From Streblospio benedicti (lineage: Eukaryota > Annelida > Polychaeta > Spionida > Spionidae): a stretch of 64,000 bases of DNA. The notes beneath the pieces were generated by a model. It made no database searches. It was not told where the DNA came from and saw only the letters and a list, made by a program, of their open reading frames with translations. Below are positions 22,410-50,590 of this stretch, one piece after another. Made by a program: the position numbers and the translations under genes. Positions within the stretch are counted from its first letter, which is position 1. The number at the start of each line of letters is the position of its first letter. The stretch is from NCBI GenBank assembly GCA_019095985.1, contig CM032662.1, positions 20,060,562-20,124,561 on the forward strand, given 5' to 3'.

Positions 22410-23101
22410 TTGTTGTATGTAAAACCGCCTCCAGTTAAAACTGCATCTTTACATAGGATGCAGTTTTATATGACTTTCTTCCACTTATGGCAAGTTTGGT
22501 ATCAATTTAAAGGGCTATACACACGCTTGACGTTGCCATTCATTGATTTTTCATATCACATTTTCTAAGAAATAAAAAAATAGTTTTCCTGCAAAAATGT
22601 GTACTTTGTTTACATCCGTGTTTGAATACTGCAGGTGCTTGCTGGAAAATGCTTCTTTTTCACGTAGTCGATGAATATTTTTTCTAATTTTCAAATCAAT
22701 GCAAACGGATAGAATTTATGATGTACAATGTTTGTTCAGTGATAATTTAGGTTGTCATAGAATGTAAACAACATAAAAGGTCTGTTCATTGTCGTGTATT
22801 CTAATATCGGCAGGTGCCCGACAGCATGAACATCGGCAAAACCGGCGCTTGACATTGGCCTGTATGGTGAGTGGGTAAAAGTGCATTCCATGTAATTCCG
22901 GTATTATCGCCCTATAAGATGCATTTTTACATATATAAAAAGTATCAAACATTTTGGATTCGTTTTTACATGGATAACCGTATCCTACATGGGCGATAAT
23001 ACCGGAATTACATGGGATGCACTTTTACCCATCTACCATATAAAACCGCATCCTATGTAAAGATGCAATTTTAACCAGGATGCGGTTTTAACAAACAACA
23101 A
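22410..23101. mobile_element. Fold-back MITE with about 62-bp terminal inverted repeats
   Basis: The left end TTGTTGTATGTAAAACCGCC followed by GCATCTTTACATAGGATGCA is repeated inverted at the right end. Each terminal arm itself folds, with AAAACCGCATCCT against AGGATGCGGTTTT. A second inner palindrome pairs 22873-22913 with 22989-23030, arms of about 41 bases with GGTAAAAGTGCAT and CCGGTATTATCGCCC. About 690 bases long, it has no ORF. Confidence 0.8.
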
Positions 23102-23699
23102 GTGTCTGGGCTGATCCAGGAAAGGGATCCAGACTAAAATCTGAATCTAAATCTGCACAGCCCCGGGCGATAATAGGCTAAATGTAATGATCACTCGAGC
23201 AAATCCAATTCCACACGCTATATTACATTATAAATGTATTATTAGGCTTTAGAAAGAGATTACTTTTTAAATATAACTATCGTATTCATAACACATATTT
23301 ACATTTTCAACAAAATTTCTGATAACATTTACAAAGATTGACGCCATGGTTGTTGTTTATTTGTAGTCTTAATCATTCAAGCCCCGTGGTGGCCTGTACT
23401 ACAGCAGTTTTGTACAGAGCTTGGTTGAAAAAGGCTAGTTTATTTGCTTCTGGCGATCCGTCACCAAAACTATTCATCGCGAAAATATAGGGGCCGATAT
23501 CACAGCAAATCAAAGTCGTTCCGCCACGAGAACCTAAGCCGTCAGTAATGAGAATTTTTAACCGTATTTGTCCTATAATATCCTTATTTGCGGGCGTATT
23601 CGAATAACTAGTATGAGTAGCTCATTGTACACCTGGACGCATAAATAATATGAGTATATAAATATAGATAATTCATGGCCATCCATCTATTCCAGAAGT
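23102..23699. other. Intergenic stretch, nothing recognised
   Basis: The sequence is AT-rich with one GC-richer patch around 23380-23570. No exon or repeat boundary could be supported, apart from a possible LINE 3' end near 23640-23700. Confidence 0.45.
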
Positions 23700-25420
23700 C
23701 TTGAGATCCTGTCTGATCTGTATCTGTAAGTTAATCTGCAGGGCTTTATCAGCATATGGGCAGATGGATGGGAGGACGCAACGCTACTCAGTCGCTCCTG
23801 TGCAAGGCTTGTAGCCTGGCACAGAATGTGTCTACAGAACTGCAGTTGGCAGTGTCTGAGTCAATGCTGTTCCATTCTGGAATTGTTCGTGGAAAGAAGG
23901 AGTTCCTGAATGTGTCTGTATTTGCTGTTAAATGTCTAAATTTGTGATGATGTGATGACCGTGTACGCTGGTCAGCTGGTAGGAGGATGTCATCAGCAGG
24001 GATGGCCACTTTCTTGTTCACTATTTGATACATAAGTGCTAAATGGTGATTTTTCCGGCGGGTGGATAGTGTCTCCCATTGTAACTGTCTAAACATGGCG
24101 GTAACACTACTGTAGGTAGAGTAGTCGCTCATGGCAAATCGTGCTGCTCTATGTTGGACTTGCTCTAGTTTTGCAATGTTCTTCTTGGTGTGAGGGTCCC
24201 ATACTTGGCAAGCATACTCTAGCACAGAACGGGCCAGTGAAAAGTATGCTAGTTCTTTCAGATCTCTTGAGCATTGAGACAGATTGCGTCTGAGAAAGCC
24301 GATGGTTTGGTTACTTCTCGCAGCTACCTTGTCAATGTGTGAGTCCCACTTCAGTTGGTTGTTGATGAGTACACCAAGATATTTTGAAGCTGGTACCTGT
24401 TCTAAGATCTGATCACCAATTGTGTAAAAACTTTCCAATGGTGACTTAGACCTGCTGATGTGAAGAAGCTGACATTTGGACGCGTTAAAGCGCATGCCCC
24501 AGTCTTCAGCCCAGCGTTGCAGATGATTGAGATCATTCTGAAGGACCAATTGGTCCTGGAATGATCTGATTGGGCGGTAAACAAGGCAGTTATCAGCAAA
24601 AGTCTGCACTGAGACTGAATGGCAGAAGGAAGGTCATTGATGTTTGCAAGGAAGAGAAGTGGGCCGAGCACCGTGCCTTGAGGAACTCCAGAGTCGACAT
24701 GGATCCAGTCCAGTGAGCTCCATCCACCACAACTCTTTGCTCTCGTGTCATCAAGAAAGAGGCTATCCATCTGGTCAGCTGTTCACTAATTCCGTAGTGG
24801 CGTAGCTTATGGAGGAGTCTATTGTGTGGTACAGTGTCAAAAGCTTTGGAGAAGTCAAGAACTATTACATCAATTTGAGTATTACTGTCTCTGTATGTCA
24901 TCAGATCATGAATTGTAGTGATTAGCTGGGTGACACAGGAGTGAGCTGCACGGAAGCCATGCTGTAGACATGTCAGGATGTTATTGGTTTCAAAATGGGT
25001 TAGCATGTGTTTGAGCACAACATGCTCAAGGATTTTGCAACACACACAGGTTAATGATACAGGCCTGTAATTCTCAGCTTTGTTGGTGTTCCCTATTTTA
25101 AAGATGGGTGCAACATTAGCCTTCACCCAGTCTGTTGGTAGCGTACCAGTTCTGAGGGATTGATTGAAAATGAAGGTCAGGATAGGAGAATATCTTCAGC
25201 AAGCTCTCGTAATACATAGCATGGCAGGTTATCTGGTCCTGTGGCCTTGTTTATTTTCAGTGATGATAGGAGTTTCTTTACTCCATCCACATTGACTACT
25301 AGAGCACCACATGTTGGGTAGGGGGCACCGACTAGGTTTGGCATTGGTGCTTCATTTTCTTTAGTATCTATACCATCACGAAATAGTGGGTCTTGGAACA
25401 AAACTAACTTAGATTGTCAT
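23700..25420 (-). mobile_element. 5'-truncated LINE (CR1/Jockey group) with most of the reverse transcriptase
   Basis: On the minus strand three overlapping frames follow one another: KINKATGPDNLPCYVL (25401-25177), APIFKIGNTNKAENYRPVS with VIVLDFSKAFDTVPHNRLL (25126-24593), and an open 273-codon frame (24609-23788) with TFADNCLVYRPI, WAEDWGMRFNASKC, SKYLGVLINNQLKWDSHI and WDPHTKKNIAKLEQVQHRAA. The order is that of a non-LTR reverse transcriptase. The catalytic FADD reads FADN here, and frames shift near 24720 and 25150, so the copy is inactive. It ends abruptly at about 25420, as 5' truncation would do. Confidence 0.85.
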
Positions 25421-26167
25421 GTGTGATAATGGTGAAGTGCCCAAGTATAAGAAGTATAACATGAACTCAAGTCTCTATTCCATCTGTTTATTGACTATCT
25501 ACTCAAAGCCTTCTCTCAACTTATATAGCACCGTGTACCTGTAGCTGGAAGTGAGTCGTATCCGGTTGATTGCTGACTAGGCAAATGCTTAGTGAGCAAT
25601 ATTCTATTTTCAACTCTCACAAGATCTATGACTAATATTTATTTTCAATCCAAGCTTATACATATATAAACATATGAAACCTGGATCATACGATCTGGAA
25701 CACGTTAAAGAGACATGCATAGGTGAATTTCATGTCATTTCAACCTTTTACATTTGCCAAATAAATACTACTTGCTGAGACATTTGAATACATACATCTA
25801 CATTTATGTGCAGTGTTCCATTTCTTCACAATCCCCTAATTTTCTCTCATGAAATGTACCCAACAATCTACTGTGACTGCGTTTGGGGAGCGTTCACAAT
25901 TGACGTCAACCACATTTTGACACTTTCTGACCCCGCCACCCCCCGTCAACTTTCGTCAACTTAATGACACCCCCTTTTTCTTTCTCACCACTTTTTACCT
26001 TCTTCCACAACTCAACAGCATTCTTCTGGATGTAGCTTTAGTGATTTTGTGAATATACATTTTAAATGCTGATATAATGTTTTATTTATTTTTTATTTTT
26101 ATCCATTATGATACGTATACACTTGAATCATTAAAATGCATGTGGCGTTTAAATAGGTCAGTAAATC
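25421..26167. other. AT-rich stretch before scaffold gap, nothing recognised
   Basis: No coding exon, repeat or RNA gene could be supported. The 5' exons of the downstream AK7 gene were searched for here by their expected protein words without success. Confidence 0.45.
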
Positions 26168-26267
26168 NNNNNNNNNNNNNNNNNNNNNNNNNNNNNNNNN
26201 NNNNNNNNNNNNNNNNNNNNNNNNNNNNNNNNNNNNNNNNNNNNNNNNNNNNNNNNNNNNNNNNNNN
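26168..26267. other. Scaffold gap (100 N)
   Basis: Exactly 100 N, the conventional placeholder for a gap of unknown size. The Penelope-like element is cut by it. Confidence 0.99.
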
Positions 26268-27105
26268 GTGGTGTTCAAGCAGAAATCCAAGAGTTGTAGA
26301 ATCTGTGGGGGGTTTAAGGATGGTCCTTTCGCAATGTCTCATCGTTTCTCCAGTTTTCTTTTTTGCATACTACGTGCCTTGTCAACCGGAATGCTGGTGA
26401 ATAGTGCAGACATGCGTCATAAAAAATTAACTTCTGTCCAGGTGGGACTTCTAGGTTCTTGATTTTGTTCACGAAGTCGGCACTATTCTTGATGTGGTGA
26501 GGAGACTGACCGACTAATGGGGATAGTATGTCCGCTACAAGTCTCGCTGCTTTGTATGACACACTACCAATACTAGACACTATAGGTCTCAGAGGATGGC
26601 CCTCTGTTTGTGGATCTTAGGAAGACAGTACAGTTTGGGGACCTCAGATGCTCTGGGGGTATATTCTGCGTTTTAAAGACTCTGAGATGAGGCCCTCCCT
26701 ACTCCACTCACATAAAAATTTTCACCAATTGGTCTTGATATTTGGGGGTAGGGTCACTTTTTTAGCTTCAAATAGGTTTTGGTGTCATTTTAAAAACTGT
26801 TAATTTTGTTCTCATATCTGACAAGTGGTTTACGAGGCGTGACTGCATAATTTAGGCCTTTTTCTAGTACTGATCGTTCTGATTCACTAAGGTTGTGTTT
26901 TGAAATGTTCACCACCCACCTTGTCTTGTCGACCGTACACTTAGCGTCTGTCCTAGTGAGAGGATCATTTCATTAGGCCCGACGAAGCTCTTGCGATAAG
27001 AGCGAAAGTCTTGCCAAAGACAAAACATGACTGGTTCCTATAGGTATCTATATAATTTCAGTATGTTTATATAGTGGAACCCAATACAAACTTACATTCT
27101 GTAAA
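26268..27105 (-). mobile_element. Penelope-like retroelement fossil (partial)
   Basis: On the minus strand the sequence reads PKLYCLPKIHKQ, then SSIGSVSYKAARLVADILSP, LVGQSPHHIKNSADFV and KLIFYDA. These are characteristic of Penelope-like reverse transcriptases (the LPKIHK block, RPIVSS-type block and SPHHIKNS block). Upstream in element orientation (about 26950-27105) is a non-coding terminal arm shared with 43960-44305. The element is broken and cut by the gap, and its endonuclease part is not visible. It looks moderately old. Confidence 0.75.
26965..27105. repeat. Penelope-type terminal arm with hammerhead-like fold
   Basis: The arm holds CATTAGGCCCGACGAAGCTC, then a stem GCTCTT/AAGAGC, GAAA, and a stem GTCTT/AAGAC, followed by CTATATAATTTCAGTATG and GTGGAACCCAATA. 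The same order occurs at 44150-44305 and inverted at 43976-44060. The CTGANGA...GAAA layout resembles the hammerhead ribozymes known from Penelope-like elements, but the expected cleavage-site strand is not clear. Confidence 0.5.
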
Positions 27106-27185
27106 ATGGGATGGTTTATTCTATTAAAAGATGTTTAAGCGTACTAAAATATGCACAATACATTAATTGATATCTTGATTTGTAG

Positions 27186-30100
27186 AACTACATTCAGACC
27201 TAGAAAAAATTGAGAAGTCAAAAATGTTCATCCTTCTTTCGTCGGTAATGACCTGGGCTAGAAGTAAGCCTTTGGATCCAGATGATCCGGAAATTCCATT
27301 TACTGAAGATGATTATAGGAGACGTCGGCCTCATCCAAATTTTAAGGAACATTTAAGTGCTGAAAAGACAGTAATGAAATTTGGAAAGACGAACAAGGCA
27401 AAGCTAGTAACATTTGTAGTAGCTGCTGGTCTCACATATGGTTGTGGAGAACATATTTTTCATTTTCTGTTCAAGGTAATGTTTTCTTGAGTTATTTTTC
27501 CTATTTTAACCAGTCAGGGCCACGAATAGGAGAAAAATATATACATGTCCGTAGGACGTGTATGCTGAAAGATATAATCATCCTATATTAAACTAAAATT
27601 TACACGTCTAAATCACAAACATCTTGCAATCCAAACACAGGCACCTGTCTCAAATGAGAGAAAGAGTAATTATACATAGCCCTGCCAATATTAATTTGAA
27701 CATTTGAATATATTTCACATATTTTTTATTATTATTTAATTTAATTTGTTATTGTACACTATCAAATGGGTGTTGTGGGAAAGAAAGAATGTAATGTTAA
27801 AGATCTTTTTTACAGACGGCATGGCATAATGCTCCAGAATTGCAGTGCTTTGGAAATGGTCAAAATGTTTTGCCTACGATACACATCAAAGATTTAGCAG
27901 CGTAAATATTTAAAATATCATATGAATTGATTTACATACAATTTTCTCTAGAATAAAGAAAAGAGATGATTTGAATGTTTTTAATACTTACAGAGTTCTT
28001 CAAAATGTTGCTGACAGCAGACCTAAAGTTCGTTACTTAGTTGCAGTGGACGACTCAAAAAATATGTTAGAGGAAATAGTTAAAGTATGTTTACTTTCCA
28101 AACTTATGAACATATAAATGTTAAAAGCATTCACTTGAATGTATGACTTACAATATTATCTAATATGATTAATTTATTGCATGATTTTCAATTTACAAAC
28201 CGTTGAAAGTGTTGTTAATCATCAACTTTGAATTTCAGTGTATTAGTCAAAATCTTGGATCAGGGAAATTTAAATACATTAACAAAGAAGAAGCACTTCT
28301 TCAAAAGGACATTGAACAAGCAGATTTTGATATGCTGTTAGTAAATCTGAGAATGGATGCTGTTTACGTGAAAGAAAATATGAGAATTAGATGGGCTGCA
28401 GAAAGTGGATTAATTGAAAGCATCCCTAACATTGTAAAAGAGTTTAAAGAAACTAGAAAATTAACAGTAAGTATTTAACCCGCTAATAAGCATTATTTTG
28501 TCATTGAATTTTTATCATATCCGTATTTTTAAAAGCAAGCATTTTTTAGATTTTCTTGTCAATGATACAAGTATGGCAGCATTGAGTGGTAACTGTAAGT
28601 ACTTGAAAAAGTCAACAAGTAATTGTTCAAACCTTATCATATTTGCAATTTGCAGCCACTTCGAGCTATGGTATTGGGCCCACCAGGTGTTGGTAAAACT
28701 ACTGTGGTGAAGCAGTTATGCGAGCACTTTAAACTTCATCATGTCAAGATGAAGGATGTAATAGATGAAGCTCTTGAGGCCTTACAAGTTAGTGCTGCCA
28801 GAGCTAATAGTGAAGAAGAAGGAGAAGACGATGAAGGCAAAGCACAAGAAGATGCAGAACTTCTGGAAAGCATTAAAGAAAGTAGAGAAGAAAACAATGA
28901 TCGCATTGGTGAAGAGTACATAATCCGTTTTTTTAAAGAAAAATTACACTCAAAACCATGTCAAAACCAAGGTTTTATTCTTGATGGATTTCCTAAAACA
29001 ACAGAGCAAGCAGATCAACTTTTTAAAGGTTTGAAAAATTAGATTATTCATGTATAAAGTTTGTAATAAGGATTAAATTTTCGTTCAAGTTAGGGAAATC
29101 GCAAATTGTGTATTTAGAAGTTTATAGAATAGAACAGAATAAGTTTATTGAACCAAACATGGACCCTTGCGGGTAGCAAAATTATTACCATTTTTCTTTA
29201 GTGATTACAGTAATATAACAGTAATATAAAACAAAAAACATTGATAAATTGTACAAATTCATCTATATTAAAGGTGAGATGTGATCAATGTGCATAAATA
29301 ATTGAATAATGTATACAAAACGATTACAGGATATTATGCATGTAGTTGTACTTGTCTTATTGTGACCAATTACCTATTAATTAAAACGTGATCATCATTT
29401 TCACATAAATAAATTAAACCCTTCAATATGGCAATGAATTCCTCTGCATTCTGGTGCAATTTGAATATTGGCACGCGATTGTTTTTTTTCCAGGGAGTGT
29501 ATTTCATGTTTAAATATAGATTGCATTTTACTTGAATAATCTATTATTTTATTAACAGATGATGAAGAAGGGGAGGAAGAAGAAGGTAAAGTCAACTATG
29601 ACAAACTTATTATGCCAGACACTGTGGTCTCTTTGGATGCACCTGATGAATTCTTGCGCGAGAGAATCATGAACTTGCCGGAGACAGTAGTTTCAGGAAC
29701 ACACAATACAGAAGAAGGATTAATGAGAAGACTTGCAGAATTCCGTGGATATAACACGGAAGAGACGACCGTCCTTAATTACTTTGATGATCTAGAATTC
29801 CATCCGGAACATATTGGTTTGTAATTGCAATCTAAATCGTGTACTTTAGTAAAATTGATCTATATGTTTACTCATATAAAAATGGATTGGTTGGGGTTTG
29901 AGAAATATATACTAAATGATTTATGATTGTTTGCTCTTTGTTTAGATGCAACTCTAGATAAGTCAGATGATATGAAGGATACCGTTGAAAAAATAAAGAA
30001 AATGATGGGAGAACCCAGAAATTATGGACCCACTCCAGAAGAATTAGAGGAGATTAGACGAAAAGATGAAGAAGAAAGAGTTAAGAAAGATGCAGAGGAA

Positions 30101-31080
30101 CGTGCAGAGAAAGAAAGACAGGAAGCTGAAGAAGCAGCGGAGAGGAAACGAAAGCAAGATGAATGGGTAAGCTACATAGTTCATACATGTAACTTTATAG
30201 TAGGACCTTCAGCATAATTATGACAAACTCAAATATATATCATTATCACAGGCTAACTTATTCCATGCACTATTGACTTTATGAAGTTGGCTTGATGCAA
30301 GCCAAGGGTAATACAGACTAATTACCTCAGATAAGTAGTCGTACTGCTAGTCTGAAAGTAGTATCAAACAGAGAAGACTAGTAAGAATTTATAACTTACT
30401 TTGTGCATTGATTATTGGTGAAAAGGTCAACATACCGGTATGTGGTATGGTTGATGCCGTTTTCAATATGCGCTATGTCATGGGGTCAGAGCATTAGAGT
30501 ACTGTTTCTAAAGATGAATAAACAATATTTAACGTGCAATCATAAATGTTTGTGGTTTGCCATCAACACTGCGAACATCCACAAACTTACAGTATTGCTT
30601 GTGAAGTCTTTCTTTTTACATGGACATTGGATTTCAGCAACTGGTAACATTACAGTGAAGATGGATATGCAATTAAGCTACATGTATGTATATATCAGTA
30701 CGTTAGAAGATAGCAAGTGGTTTTACAGCCTGGATGCAACTAAGCAATATATGCAATGAAGTGACATGTTCTGAATTATCATTTTTAGGTAACTCGTTTA
30801 GAAGACGTTAAACGAGAGGAGTATGAACTGTTAGAAACAGAATCTCTGCCACTCAGAAATTATTTGATGAAACATGTGATGCCTACACTTACACAAGGAT
30901 TGATAGATTGCTGTAAAGTGAGACCTGATGATTCCATTGATTACTTGGTAAGCAACTGGTAAACATTGGTATGCAAATAGAATTTTGATTATTTTATTCA
31001 GAAATTCTTTATTCACAAATATTTTGATCTTTTCTTTGTAGGCGGAGTATCTATTCAAGAACAATCCACAGGTTGATTAA
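27186..31080 (+). CDS. AK7: Adenylate kinase 7 (AK7), last nine exons
   Basis: Exons: 27186-27475, 27816-27901, 27994-28084, 28239-28466, 28656-29028, 29559-29816, 29946-30166, 30789-30947 and 31042-31080. All phases agree, giving about 581 codons. In order they encode the extended-SDR-like segment ([25 protein letters not shown]-like VVAAGLTYG), RIRWAAESG, the kinase P-loop [10 protein letters not shown], an acidic insert, IRFFKEKL, the DGFPKT block, a GEPRNYG linker, a Lys/Glu-rich coiled coil and a C-terminal Dpy-30 motif ([17 protein letters not shown]). This domain order is specific to AK7, a ciliary and axonemal adenylate kinase. The 5' exons (about the first 100 residues) are not visible upstream, where a Penelope remnant and a gap lie. 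The stop is TAA at 31078. Confidence 0.93.
29117..29330 (-). repeat. Retroposon 3'-end fragment in AK7 intron
   Basis: The words AATAAGTTTATT and GGGTAGCAAAATTA recur at 57826-57900 in similar order (AAGAAGTTTATT, GGGTAGCAAAATAA). On the minus strand these would be an AATAAA-bearing 3' tail of a LINE or SINE. No coding sequence is present. Confidence 0.4.
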
Positions 31081-32490
31081 AAAAATATGAATGACTGGAA
31101 ATGAAATTTAATTAAGTTTTTAATAGAGAAAAAGACAGGGTGGGGAAAAAAAACTGTGATATGCAATGTGCCAATTGCGGAAAATGTGAAGTTGCAGTCC
31201 TAGTATGCAAATACATGTAATCATTTTACAATCACAAGGATACAAGATTGGGATATATATATACATTATATGGATACACAACAAAAAACATGAATATTTG
31301 TTATATCTGTTTATTGCACATTGTCTTGTTAGCTTCTTTTATAAAGTGTTTAGTGTTAAACCTTTAAATTATGTGTTAAGAAATGAGAAAATTGCTAATT
31401 AAGTAATTTAATAAAAGAAATAATGCTACTTTTGATTCTCATGTCTACAATATAATTTATCATAGACAACATACTACAACGTATACACTACTAACAAAAA
31501 TGAATTTTGTTTCTGAACTTTTAATTAAATTTTGTAAGCATGATTACGTTATGTAGAATCTAGTGCTTCCATGAGGCACGGGTCCCATTCTTGAATTCCC
31601 CGTAAGCCAACAACCCATATATTTCTAGGCTAAATCACCATCAAGTGCATCAAACAGACGACGGTGATTTCTGGGTAAAGGGGCCATATTCTAGACTAAC
31701 AAGGCTTTAAATATTCGCAGATCATTTTCAAGTATCATTTATTGCATTCCAATTGTGGCAAGTGTTTAACTTATAGGATTTTGTGTAAGAATTATGAATC
31801 TGTAATTGTATTTTAGTTAACATTGAAATTGATAAAGTTATAGGCAAAGAAGATGTGGCTGAAACAAAATGGTAGACCATGAGTATCACTCAGTCACTGG
31901 AGCAAACATGCGAACTTCATGAAGATGAATGCACGCCTAAAATATACATTTACTTAATTTTCCAACGTTTAACTGTGACAGCCACCAATGTTATATGCAC
32001 TAGACATTTTGTATAAAAGAGCTTTAAATGTGATTATAAATGGACTTTCAAAACATACCGAAAATGACTATGGACCTTTCTGTCTCAAAAGTAAATAAAA
32101 AAAAGACAAGTGTGCAGCTTTTCTGCGTAACTAGAAAGTCGAATGTAAGCACTACTGATTCTACAAAAGAATCATGTTTACTCATTTGATCTGGATAAGA
32201 CGTTGGCCCTGCAGGGCCTCGCCTAATCTGTGAGTTAAATTCAAAATAAGACATCTACCTATTGTAAAAACATTTCTAGATACTGGTAGTAAATAGGCAA
32301 ATTATTCTGCTCCTAAATCTAACTCATTTCCATACATAATTCATACAAACATTGCTTAATGAATCATGATTTTAACTTGAGTATATCTTTAATAATATTG
32401 GTAAAATATTTCTTCATGACATTTCATGGAAAATAACATTTCTTTAGCACACATAAAAAAATAGTGAGACCTCTAGTATCCAATTACATG
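31081..32490. other. Intergenic region between convergent AK7 and presenilin
   Basis: The 3' ends of AK7 and presenilin face each other across this stretch. An AATAAA-like TTTAATAAAAG lies near 31410. Nothing else is recognised, and both 3' UTRs probably fall here. Confidence 0.5.
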
Positions 32491-48246
<15,756 letters not shown>

Positions 48247-48544
48247 CAATTCAGCAATCCATCAAATAGCATGAATGAGTTATCGCATTCTTAATTTTCT
48301 TCAGCCCTTGTTGTATTGTATTTCTAAAACAAACAGAAAAATATTTCTTAGTCAATAATATTGGATAATAGATTAATAGCGCAATCAGTAGGTTTGATGA
48401 TTAATGAAGATGACCAAATGGCATGCGGAGTTTGAACATGTAATCAATTATTTGGCCATTCTATTTTCTTCATAGCCATGTGAATCTCCTGTGATAGGTA
48501 CCTACTAAAACCCAGGACCATATAAAAGTATCATAATGGAAGAG

Positions 48545-48690
48545 CTTGCGTGTTGCATGTCTACATATAGGTTAAAAAATATAGATTCTGGATGACTATA
48601 TACATTATTAATGTGGTAGGTTTCAGAAATAGGTAAACTTGATTTTTCTTATATAGCAAAAGATATGTGAACGACCAATAGTTGATAATC
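48545..48690. repeat. Dispersed repeat, second copy of 21975-22110
   Basis: It aligns by eye with the MBIP upstream copy over about 140 bases in the same orientation, with TAGATTCTGGATGACTA and TTTCAGAAATAGGTAAACTT. The family is unknown. Confidence 0.5.
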
Positions 48691-48907
48691 ATGATGATCC
48701 GGCTCAGAGACGTTATATTGAATAAATATAGCAAGCTAAGCAAAGAAGTGTGTATACCAGCATCCCTGGTGTTCAGATATTGAACACAGATCCAGAAGGA
48801 AAAGGGCAACACTGGTTCCAATTATCAACAGTTCACTGTCTAAGTGGGGTAATTGACATACATGTATTCAATGTCATATCATTATGTATATTTTTATCTA
48901 TTTATCC

Positions 48908-49510
48908 TGGATCCGGGACCTAATCCGGGACCAAGCACTGGTTAAGTCAGTTCAAATTATATCATTTTTCATTGGACACTGAACTATAATGACCATCACA
49001 TTATATATTATCAAATCCGGGACTAATCTGGGACTAGATCCAGGACCTAATACGGGACCAAACATTGGTTAAATCAGTTCCAAGTCTTTCATGCTAAATT
49101 GAAAACTGATCTATAATGACCATCACACTGTCTATTATCAATACGGGACTAGATACGGGAATAATCCAGGACTTATCCGGGACTAGATCTGAGACCTAAT
49201 ACAGGACCAAGCACTGGTTTAATCAATTTAAAGTCTTTCATGTTTCATTGAAAACTGAACTATACTGACCATTAAACTATATATTTTCAAATACGGGACT
49301 AGATCAAGCATTAGTTAAATCAGTTCAAAGTCTATCACGTTTCATTGAAAACTGAACTATAATGACCACCACACTATATCTTCAAATCCGGGACTAATCC
49401 GGGACCACACGGTAGGCAAACCAGCGCAAAATCTATCATTTTTAACAGAAAACTGAACTATAACCATGCAATTACCATCACACTAATCATTATCATGAAA
49501 TCCGGAAATA
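48908..49510. repeat. Minisatellite with nested TCCGGGACTA units
   Basis: Five diverged units of about 97-150 bases each contain AGTTCAAAGTCTATCA, CATTGAAAACTGAACTATAA and GACCATCACACTATAT. Between them is a variable number of short ATCCGGGACTA or ATACGGGACTAG repeats. Unit length varies with the number of these inner repeats. It lies upstream of the presenilin coding start, in the first intron or promoter region. Confidence 0.85.
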
Positions 49511-50590
49511 GACCCAAGTGCTGTGACACTCGTAGGACCAAACCATATCAAACACTATATTTGTATAGCTCACGTCACGGTTTGGTCCCGGGTTTTAGTA
49601 GATAAGCCTGTGATATTGTAAAGTAAATACTAATTCAAATAACATCTTGTCTATATATCTAGATCTAAGCTTATACAGCTATTGGTAACAATGAAATTTT
49701 TTTTAGACTCCTGATTAGCTGCGAAAATCAAAATTCACTGACCAATCATTGCACATGGCATTCTATTTAAAAGTATTTAAATAGCCATGGCAGTTTACTC
49801 ACATTTAAAATACACACATGGTATGCGGAATCTGGTTAGCACTATGCACTTAGATCTATCTCAATAATTTGGTGTTACTAGATCAAGATCTTTATAGGCT
49901 CACAACATAGTAAATAGTGTAAATTCACTCATACCGGCGTCGCTCACGCCGCAGCCTACACTACACTACTAGAACACCGTGTAACTCGTTGCATACATTG
50001 CATAGAACTAGACAAATGTAAACAATACAATAGAACGCGCTAATTTAGCATCTAAATTCCCATTTTCAGATTTTTATTAAACAACACTTTGATGCTATAG
50101 TCAACAACTTTTACAACGTATATTCTAACAATTCTAACTGATGACAAATATATTAAAAATTGTACATTTTAAAATATTTCTTAACACTTCCTCATACCGA
50201 CCCTATCCAAACTGGGAGATGATGTCACATAGCCTCACACACACAGGCGTGCGTTATATTTTGTAATATGGCAACCGAACAAGATCCTAAATAATTAAGA
50301 CTAGACGTCATGAGGAAACACCTTGTGTTTCTTAGCGCGAATGTAGCATACATGCAGCGACACATTTAGTATTAGACATGAGAATCGTCGTAATTGGTAC
50401 ATGCGTAGTGTTGAACATCAGATATCTACAAAGAAGTAAAATAGAAGAAGAAGTAGCATAAAATAGAACAGAAACAATTGTGAAATCATAATTAAACGTC
50501 AATATGTCTATTAAAAGACGGTGCACCTTAATTAGAAAAGGTGGAATCTCAGACAAAGAAGAAGAAGAAGCGGGCCGAACATGACAGACG
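49511..50590. other. Intergenic region between presenilin 5' end and the discoidin-like gene
   Basis: No coding exon is seen. The non-coding first exon of presenilin (minus) and the promoter of the plus-strand gene at 50591 are expected here. A GC-rich patch at about 49930-49980 and 50560-50575 may be promoter related. No element was identified with confidence. Confidence 0.45.

Noticed and set aside
30415-30759. 114-codon frame between AK7 exons
   Set aside because: It is intronic, with no splice signals in phase, and AK7 exons on both sides join correctly without it.
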